A stretch of DNA of 63,011 nt from Lachnospiraceae bacterium (GTDB lineage Bacteria > Bacillota > Clostridia > Lachnospirales > Lachnospiraceae), in NCBI GenBank assembly GCA_019421365.1, contig JAHZFJ010000025.1, positions 1 to 63,011 of the forward strand, read 5' to 3'. The position numbers and the translations under genes are program-made. Positions within the stretch are counted from its first letter, which is position 1. Each line of letters starts with the position of its first letter. Shown piece after piece: positions 7,092-15,900 of the stretch. The notes under the pieces are model-generated. The model was given only the letters and a program-made list of their open reading frames with translations, had not been told where the DNA came from and ran no database searches.

Positions 7092-8912
7092 CTAATGTTT
7101 TTTTAGTTTTAAATTGTCATTCTCCCATGTAGAAATTAATTTGTTTATTTCATCTTCATTTATAGCTTTTAATCCATCTATATGAACTATCATAGCTATA
7201 TTAATACTATCAGCAGGAATCAATTTCAATTTGCTTAATACAGTTCCAAAACATTCTCTTTTATTTAATGCTATTTCCACAAGTCCTTTAATTACATTAA
7301 TATTTTTCTTTGCACTTTCTGTTATAAACGCATTATATAATTCATCAACCATCAGATTACATTCAACGATAGAAATATTTTTTATTTCGGAACTTGCACG
7401 AGTAATGAGAATATCGTGTTCACCCATATAAGCATCAATTATCTTTCTTGCAGGTTCAGAAAGTTTAATGTTTGAAGAATAATTAAATACATCATTAGTG
7501 CCTCTTGATAGATAAAAGTATGGCTCTAAATTTTCCTCTTTTATACTGGGTTCTTCTTTCATCCATCGCTCAAACCATTCGTCATCCCACTTCTTTTCAA
7601 AATTACTTTTATTATTTTTTGTTTTCGATTCTTTTTTAGATACTTGCCCTTCATGTTCTTCATCATCTGTTTTGTACAGACTTAGACACATATTCAAGTT
7701 TCCTTTACCATATAATTCAATAAAGTCAGCAAATATATTTGGCTTAACATATTGAAGCATCATCATTTTCACAAGCACTTTTTCATCAATTTCTATTTTT
7801 TTTAACTTTGCGACCTTCTTCCTCATTTCAAATTCATTTAGAAAACGCTTAAATTGTCTTGGATTGCCATTTAATCCGCTATTTAATAGGTATGATATCT
7901 TTCTTGATAAACTATAAAAATTTGAAATATCATTAGAGTTGGTAAATTCTGCTACTTTATCTGGAAGCTCAAATCTTGATGTATTTGCTCTAAATTGATT
8001 AATACAATCATTTTTTAAAGATTGAAAATCTTCCTTTGATAAAAACTTTGAACAAAATAAAAACGTTAAATACATCTCTGTTTCTGGTACTGTCATTGTA
8101 GGAATTCGTATAGGATATTGAATTATTTTTTCTAAATACTCTTTACCAATATTAATTTTATGTTCTGTTTCAAAAATACTATCAGAATACTTTTGACGAA
8201 TTGCATATGCTATCTGTCTTTCATCAGCACCAAATACAAAAGCAACTTTCCCAGTAAATAAAAATAATCTCATAGCTTCAAATATTTCTAAAATAGTATC
8301 TGGTAAGCACCTATCCATTTCATCAACATAAATCACTACTCTAGAAATGTCACTGTCTTCTATCAGTTTGCCAAAGTCATTCCTAAAATTTGCTACATCA
8401 TTTCTTAATGACTCATGAGATACAATTGCCTCGTATCTATTTTTTATTCCTTCAATACTTTCAACTATGTCCTCACTTGTATTCTCTGCTACTCCAACAA
8501 AATTTAATGGATTTAGTATCGATGAAATTATTGTGGAAGAATTTTTTATTAATGCAGTAGACAATTCAAAAACACTAATACTTTTTCTTAAATGTTTAAA
8601 TTTATCTTTCAATGTTTCTTTATTTTTTATTCTTTCTTCTATTTGATCTAATATGCAATTAATTACAGTATTTTTAGCATCTCCATAATCCTCAAACAAC
8701 CATGCATTAAAGTTTATTATCAGAGCAGCATTATCTTTCTTGCATAGTTCTTCTTGGCTGATTGACATAATGCTTGATTTTCCACTACCCCAATCACCAT
8801 AAACACCTATACTCGCAGGAAGTAAACTATCATCTATCACTATCTCATTAACCAATTCCGCAATATACTCAAAATCTATATAATCTATATTTGATTCACT
8901 GTCTTTCCACAT
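7092..8912 (-). CDS. qatA: QatA, KAP-family P-loop ATPase
   Basis: This 606-residue protein has a Walker A motif (GDWGSGKSS, residues 39-47) and a Walker B motif (VVIYVDEMD, residues 192-200) separated by a long insertion, as in the KAP NTPase family. The insertion has a moderately hydrophobic stretch near residues 119-145, so membrane contact is possible. A charged acidic/Lys linker lies near residue 420. It is the first enzyme of the Qat operon, 4 bases after the small regulator gene and 10 bases before qatB. It probably senses or drives the defence response by ATP hydrolysis. Confidence 0.92.
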   Translation of the reverse strand: MWKDSESNIDYIDFEYIAELVNEIVIDDSLLPASIGVYGDWGSGKSSIMSISQEELCKKDNAALIINFNAWLFEDYGDAKNTVINCILDQIEERIKNKETLKDKFKHLRKSISVFELSTALIKNSSTIISSILNPLNFVGVAENTSEDIVESIEGIKNRYEAIVSHESLRNDVANFRNDFGKLIEDSDISRVVIYVDEMDRCLPDTILEIFEAMRLFLFTGKVAFVFGADERQIAYAIRQKYSDSIFETEHKINIGKEYLEKIIQYPIRIPTMTVPETEMYLTFLFCSKFLSKEDFQSLKNDCINQFRANTSRFELPDKVAEFTNSNDISNFYSLSRKISYLLNSGLNGNPRQFKRFLNEFEMRKKVAKLKKIEIDEKVLVKMMMLQYVKPNIFADFIELYGKGNLNMCLSLYKTDDEEHEGQVSKKESKTKNNKSNFEKKWDDEWFERWMKEEPSIKEENLEPYFYLSRGTNDVFNYSSNIKLSEPARKIIDAYMGEHDILITRASSEIKNISIVECNLMVDELYNAFITESAKKNINVIKGLVEIALNKRECFGTVLSKLKLIPADSINIAMIVHIDGLKAINEDEINKLISTWENDNLKLKKH

Positions 8913-8916
8913 TTTA

Positions 8917-9126
8917 TTACCTTTCCTCTATACATTCCATTATATCTTCAATATCACAATCCAAAGCATTGCAAATTCTAAGCAAAACATCCGTAGTTAC
9001 ATTTTGTCCGTTTTTCATTTTGTAAAATGTACTTTTACTTACTTTTGCCTTTTCCATCAATTCATTATTTGTCATATCTAAATCAATGAGTTTTTTGAAC
9101 AATCTTTTATAACTAAAAAACCTCAT
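8917..9126 (-). CDS. Cro/CI-type HTH regulator of the Qat operon
   Basis: This 69-residue protein is a single helix-turn-helix domain. The recognition segment reads MEKAKVSKSTFYKMKNG (about residues 24-40), then a region typical of YozG-like small XRE regulators (DVLLRICNALDCDIEDIM). It is the promoter-proximal gene of the Qat transcript, with GGAGG before the ATG, and ends 4 bases before qatA. It most likely controls the operon, probably by binding the short region just upstream. Regulation is inferred from position only. Confidence 0.85.
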   Translation of the reverse strand: MRFFSYKRLFKKLIDLDMTNNELMEKAKVSKSTFYKMKNGQNVTTDVLLRICNALDCDIEDIMECIEER

Positions 9127-9161
9127 TCTTATCCTCCGTTCAAGAAAACTATATTCATTAC

Positions 9162-9190
9162 ATTATACCATAAAATATACTTTTTTCATA
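9162..9190 (-). promoter_or_regulatory. Promoter of the HTH-QatABCD operon
   Basis: On the minus strand a perfect TATAAT (complement of 9162-9167) lies 17 bases after a weak -35 TATGAA (9185-9190). The start codon of the regulator gene is about 35 bases downstream. The surrounding AT-rich sequence could hold the operator. Confidence 0.55.
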
Positions 9191-9221
9191 AATATATTCT
9201 CTTTAATCGAACTCACACAAA

Positions 9222-9257
9222 TAAAAAAAGAGACGGTGCAGCCCTAAGACCACACCG
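9222..9257 (-). terminator. Terminator at the end of the transfer operon
   Basis: On the minus strand CGGTGTGG (9257-9250) can pair with CTGCACCG (9241-9234), with two wobble pairs, followed by a run of T. It lies just after the SSB-like gene and before the Qat promoter, insulating the cargo from the transfer operon. Confidence 0.6.
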
Positions 9258-9266
9258 ACCATAAAT

Positions 9267-9926
9267 TTATCTCTCAGCTTCTTTGTTTGCTTCTTTCTTT
9301 TCCTTTGGCTTTTCCTTATCTTCAGCTTGATATTTCTTGATAGCTCCAAGTACAGATTCTTTCTTTACCTCCTGTCCTTTCATTTGTTCCTTTGCCTTTA
9401 AGAGCTTTGAAGAAAGTATCCTGACATTACTATGCTCCTTGCCGTTATCATCAATGGAAGTTCTGATTTGTCCAAAGAGCTTAACAAAATCTCCCTGCTT
9501 AAAGTCCTTTGGAATATCACGTTTTTCTCCATAAGCGGAACAATTATGATATATCTTGTTACCTTCATCATCTTTGGATACTACGGAAAAATTCGCTACC
9601 TTGAAGGCTTCTCCGTTTTTGTTTTCTCTCTCAACAACATCTACCTTACCGACAACATTTCCAACGATATTTATAAGGGCATCTTTTTCCCCCTGAACAT
9701 AGGGAAAGTCTTTTATCTGTCCCTGTTCCCTTAAATCCTCAATCATATAGTCGAATTCTTCATGCAGCAAATTAACGGTGTCATTGTCCATATAAGCGTC
9801 ATAGAGCTTATCCAAAGCACCTTCATCGTTAATTCCTTTTTCCATGCTGATAACCGCCTTAACAAAGTCCTTGTGATTATCATTTACCATATCTTCAATC
9901 CTATCCCTTATTGTTTTGTAATCCAT
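9267..9926 (-). CDS. SSB-like OB-fold protein of ICE
   Basis: This 219-residue protein has an N-terminal helical part (residues 1-80), an OB-fold region like single-strand DNA-binding proteins (about residues 84-170, with NIVGNVVGKVD and VANFSVVS strands and a late GDFVKLFGQIR strand), and a charged Lys/Glu tail. The tail contains SVLGAIKKYQ, closely like SILGQIKAYQ at the end of the giant protein encoded just upstream. It probably coats transferred single strands or serves element replication. It is the last gene of the transfer operon, 44 bases after the giant gene. Confidence 0.75.
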   Translation of the reverse strand: MDYKTIRDRIEDMVNDNHKDFVKAVISMEKGINDEGALDKLYDAYMDNDTVNLLHEEFDYMIEDLREQGQIKDFPYVQGEKDALINIVGNVVGKVDVVERENKNGEAFKVANFSVVSKDDEGNKIYHNCSAYGEKRDIPKDFKQGDFVKLFGQIRTSIDDNGKEHSNVRILSSKLLKAKEQMKGQEVKKESVLGAIKKYQAEDKEKPKEKKEANKEAER

Positions 9927-9970
9927 GTTTTTATATCTCCTTTCATGGTAAAAGGGAGCTGTTCGCTCCC

Positions 9971-12900
9971 TTATCTTAAAATTTCCTGTTCTTTTGTTTT
10001 TTGCTTTTCTTCTGTTTTACTTTCATTTTGATAAGCTTTTATCTGTCCTAAAATAGATGGCTTATCCTCTGATTTTTGTGTGATTTCTTCTTTACTATGA
10101 AGATTGTCCTCCACATCATAAGTTGACTCAAAATAATCACTGTCCTTAAAGTCATTGTCATATCTATCAGGAATACCGTCATTATCGAGGTCTTTTGCAA
10201 GCGGATCATAGAAGTTTCCTTCATCATCAATGTCCAGTCCGAGAGCTGCCTTTAAGTCCTCGGAATCCACATAGACTAAATCTTCAAAAGAGGATAGCTC
10301 TATTTCATTTTTCATATTCCTTAGAGCTTCATTTTCTCCCTTGTTTTCATAGTCGAAGCTCTCTGTTTTGATTGGAGTATCATCAATATACTGTGTCCAT
10401 GTTTTAGCTTCTAAATTAAGCTCATATTGGATGCCGTGTCTTTCGTCAGGTGTATTGGTATAGGCGATGCCGATGTGCTTTAAGTCAGGATATAGAGTAT
10501 CAAACTCATCATAACTATGGTTTTCTTCATATTCTCTGTTGCAAAAGTCTATGATAGCTCTTTTTACATCTTCCACAAGAGGATTGTCATTTCTCTTTTC
10601 TTCCACTTCTCCCATATCAAGGAGCTTATTTAACTCAGCAAGCCTTAGTATCTTAGACTTTAATTCTTCCGCTTTTTCAAATGGCTTTTTTAATTCTTCT
10701 TTAGCATTTTCCAGTTGTTCCTTTGTGCTGATGAGTTTTTCTTCAAGTCTCTTTAATTTCTCAGGCATTTTCTCAAGAGCATTATCAAGTCTTGTGATAT
10801 TACCATCTGCACTTGTTCCAAGCTCTCCTGAATGCTTTGCAGCACCGTTTAAGCTGAAGTTATGCTCATTGGTGAAGAAGTTGTAACTTACCTCTAAATC
10901 CATGTTTCTATACTTACCTATAACCTTGCTTTCATTGATTTTTACTTTAGAAATAGCTTCAAGCAGCTTTTCTCCGGCTAATTTCTTATCGGTAATCTTT
11001 TCTCCCGCAATGGTAATGGAAGTAAACTTTTCCTCACCTTCCGCTTTAGGCTCTACACTTACTATATCTTTCTTAACAGCTTCAATTAGTTTTTCTGTTC
11101 TTGCGATTTCTTCCGGATAGTTTTTAGCAACCTTATCTTCTAATCTGTAACGATTGGACTTATAGTTTGCTTCCAGCATTTTAAGTTTTGTAACCTCATT
11201 ATCCAGATCCATCTTTTCCTTGATTTTTGGATCACCTGTTGCAAGTGCCTTAATCTCTGCATAGTTAAGGCTGCTTTCATCCACATCTTCCGCCACTCTG
11301 ACAGGTGTTTTACTGGTCATAATCTGAGAAATGAATTTCTGCTTATTTTCTATGGTCTGCCAAAGATAAGCATCAAAGGTATTCTCCGTTACATAACGAT
11401 AGATATTAACCTCTTTATTTTCATTTCCCTGTCTTACAATTCTTCCTGCTCTCTGTTCAAGATCCGCAGGACGCCATGGGACATCTAAATCATGAAGTGC
11501 AATCAGCTTATTTTGAACATTCGTGCCGGCTCCCATTTTCTGAGTCGATCCCATCAAAATACGAATTTCGCCTTTTCTTACCTTTGCAAAGAGTTCATCC
11601 TTTTGCTTATCAGAATTTGCTTCATGGATAAAGGCAATTTCTTCTTTCGGTATTCCCATTGCCACAAGTTTTTCTCTAATATCATCATAGATGTTAAACT
11701 CTCCTTCACCTTTTGGAGTTGACATATCGGAAAACAGAAGCTGTGTTGACTTATTCTCTTTCGTCTTATCCCAAATACTAAAGACATTTTTCACGCAGAC
11801 ATTAACCTTACTGTCAGGATTATCGGGAAGTAAAGGGTTGATTAAACGCTGATCCAATGCAAGTTTCTTGCCGTCATTCGTGATTTTCAACATATTATCT
11901 TCATCAGGCTCTACCACTCTATTTCTTACATCATCAGCTCTTTCAGATAAGCTCTTCAAGATTTCCTTTTGTTCTTCACTTGGCAAGGTTTTAATAACTT
12001 CATAGTGTGCTTCAGGTGTTGGAAGATTTAACATATCCGCCGTTTGAATGTCTGCCACTTCTTTAAACATACTCATTAGTTCAGGAAGGTTATAGAATTT
12101 AGAAAATCTTGTCTTAACCCTGTATCCTGTACCTTCAGGAGATAATTCAAAAGCTGATTGTGTTTCCCCAAAGGTAGAAGCCCAAGAGTCAAAATGCTCC
12201 AAATTATTCTTTTTAAGGTTATCGTACTGAAGATAACGCTGCATGGTATAAAGCTCGGTCATGGAATTACTTACAGGCGTTCCTGTGGCAAAGACAATGC
12301 CTTTCCCATTTGTCATTTCATCCATGTATCTGCACTTCATAAACATATCGGAGGACTTAAAGGCTTCAGACTGCCCAATGCCTGCTACATTTCTCATTTT
12401 TGTATAAAGATAGAGATTTTTGTAACTATGTGCCTCGTCAATAAAGAGCTTATCTACGCCAAGTTCTTCAAATGTAATGACATCATCTTTCTTAAAATCA
12501 TCGTTTAATTTCTCAAGCCTTGTTTCAAGTTTTTTCTTTGTTTTTTCAAGCTGCTTTACCGTAAAGTTCTGATTTCTGTCATGCTTGTATTCCTCTACAT
12601 AGTTTATGATTTCATCAATCTGATCCTGAATATGCTTCTCCTGATATTCCTTACTCATCGGGATTTTTTCAAACTGCGTATGCCCGATGACAACGGCATC
12701 ATACTCTCCTGTGGCAATTTTGCCGATAAATCTTTTTCTGTTTTTCGGCTCAAAATCTTTCTTATCTGCCACCATAATATTAGCTGACGGATATAGCTGC
12801 ATAAACTCTCTGCAGATTTGCCCTGTCAAGTGATTCGGAACGACAAAAAGAGATTTACTGCACATTCCAAGTCTTTTACTTTCCATTGCGGAAGCCACCA

Positions 12901-15900
12901 TCTCAAAGGTCTTACCGCTTCCTACCACATGAGCAAGGAGGGTATTTCCTCCATAAAGGCTTCTTGCTATGGCATTTCTTTGATGAGATCTTAAATCAAT
13001 TTCTGTGGTCATTCCCTCAAAAGAAAGGTTACTTCCGTCATATTCTCTGTTACGGATGGAGTTAAAACGCTCATTATATAGCTTTACAAGCCTGTTTCTT
13101 CTTTCCTGATCACTAAATATCCAATTCTTAAATTCTTCTTTTAGAAGCTCCTGCTTCTGTCCTGCAAGAAGCGTTTCTTTTTTATTTAGCACAGAAGTTT
13201 TTGAGCCGTCCGAATTTACAATCTGGTCAAATACCTTTGTTTCTTTTAAATTTAGGGCATCTTCAATCAGCTTATAGGCATTTACCCTTGATGTACCGTA
13301 GGTCATTTCCGCAAGATCATTTCCTCTATCCCTGCTTTTGCCTTCTACATTCCATTCACTTGTGAGGTTTGAAAATTTAACCTTAATATCCCATTTGGCA
13401 TATCCCGGAGTTTTAAGCGTTTCAAAGATGAATTTTTCTATATCCTTAATCGGTATCCAAGTAGCTCCGAGTCTTACATTGATTTCACTTGCTTCAAGCT
13501 CCTTTGGAAGAACTTTTGTAAGCTCTGCCTTTTGGTATTCCAAACGGTTCATCTCATAGCTTATCAGCTCTTTTTCTTTGCCATCTTCCGCATAGCCAAG
13601 ATGAGGTAACTCTCTTTCGGTCTGTCTTAGCTTTGCAAGGTAGCTGTCTACAATGGCAATCTTATCTCTAATATTTCCGCTTAGGTACTCATCCTTTGTT
13701 ACATAGCCGTACTTATATGAATTACTGCCGTTTGCACAAGCGAAAGGCAAATCTCCATCTTCAAGGTTAAAGGATAATGGTCTATAAAAGTTTTGTTCTT
13801 CTCTGATGTTTAGATAAATTTCTCCTCTAAGTTCTTCTATCAAAGTTGGTCTGTCTTTACCTGTAAGGCTTTCCATATACTCAAAATCCACATAGCCTTT
13901 TTCAGATACCGATAAGACAAGAGCTTCAAGGGAAGTGTCCACATGGTCTATGACTTTGGCTTTTGTAATGGTTCTCTTTGAGAAAATATCCCCCTTTGCC
14001 TTGAAGTTTTCTTCTTCATCAAGAATTTCAATGGAAGATACAAGAGGGAAATTGCTATCCTCTTTTAAGGCTCTGGTATTGCTTAAATTATTTATAAAGC
14101 CATGCTTCTTTGAAAAGTTGTCATAGACTTCATTAAGCTTTTCTTGAGCTTTCTTTACCTCATCATCGGAATAGTCCTCTTTCTGCTTGTAGATAACATC
14201 TTTAAGGGCAGTATTCAGTTCAAGATAGTCCTTAATCTTTTCCTTATTCTTATCCGTTATCTCTTTCTTGATGAAAAGGGAGTTTTCTCTGTAATAGACT
14301 TCATCATCAATAACGGTATAGGAAAAGTTTTTGACATCATCCGTTGCAGGAATTGAAGTGATTTCATCATCTAAAAGCTCTATTTCTTCATAAGTTGATC
14401 CTTTGGATATTTCTTCACTTGCTTTTGTCAGAAGCTCTTTTAAGTCGGCATTTTCTTTCGGCAGGCACGCAAGTGTGTTTCCAAATCTTCCTGAAACTTC
14501 ACGCATTGTGCCGAGTACCTGCTCAGGATGATCTACAAAATATTTGTTATAGGTAAGACCATTTTCATCTTCAGCAAGGTGAATCCAGTCCTCATCTCTT
14601 TCTCTGATACTGTCCCTTTTCTTTAGGAATATAATATCTGAGGTTACTTCTGTTCCGGCTACGCCCTTAAAGGTATCATTTGGAAGTCTGATTGCCCCTA
14701 AAAACTCTGCTCTTGCTGCAAGATGGCGTCTTACACTTTCGTCCTTTTTATCCATTGTTCCACTTGATGTGATAAAGGCGATAATACCGCCGTTTCTGAC
14801 TTTATCAATGGATTTCGCAAAGAAATAATCATGGATAAGGAAGTTATTTTTGTTATACTCCCTGTCATTTACCTTATATTCTCCAAAGGGTATATTGCCG
14901 ATAACCGCATCAAAGAAGTTATTGGAAAAGGAAGTTTCTTCCAGTCCTTTAATCTGCACTTCACTTTCAGGGTATAGTAGTTTTCCAATTCGACCGCTTA
15001 CCGAGTCAAGTTCTATGCCATAAAACTTGGACTTATTCATTTCATCAGGGATATTGCCTATAAAGTTTCCGATGCCCATTGATGGTTCTAAAATGTTTCC
15101 CTGTTTAAATCCCATATCCGAAAGCGTCTTATATATTCCGTCAATTACGGTTTTCGGTGTATAAAAGCTCGTTAAAGTAGATTCTCTTGCAGCTTCGTAT
15201 TCTGCATGTGATAAGTTCTCATTTAGAAAAGCCCTTGCTTCTTTCCACTGACCTTCCTTGCTTTCATCAAAGACTTCGGAAAGTCCGCCCCAGCCTACAT
15301 ACCTTGCTAAAACTTCCTGAGCTGTACTGTCAAGCTCTCTTTGTCCGCTCTCCACTCTGTTAAGCATGGAAATTGCTTCAAGGTTATTATTTAACCTTTC
15401 GCTTGGACTTAACTTTTCAGGGAGCGTTTCTTCTGTAATTTTAAAGTTATGAGCTTCCGCTTTCCTTATTTGAGTTTCCTCAGTAGTCTGCTCTGGCTGT
15501 TTATATGTCAGGTTTTCAAATACCCTCTCAAGGTCGCTTTCCAGACGATAAGGAATGACATCGAAGCTTGTTATCATCCCGCCAAAATACTCGGTGTTGT
15601 CCTTCACCGTTACCGTATTTAGGTTCTTTCTCATATCATCAAAGCGTGTTATGGTATGGTTTTTGTCCTTGTATTTAACTTCATCACCGACAATAAAGTT
15701 CGGTCTTTCAAGACTTATTTTATTCAGCAAGTCCTCATTATCTGTAAAGTCTACAATCGGAATTTGATGGTTTCCACTTCTTACCGGATCAAGCCACAAA
15801 TCATATCTTCCTGTGATTTCATTTTTAGAAATTTCTCTGACTTTATATTCTTCATGATTAAAATAGACGGTATCGCCTGCTTTAACTGCAAACTCTTCTA

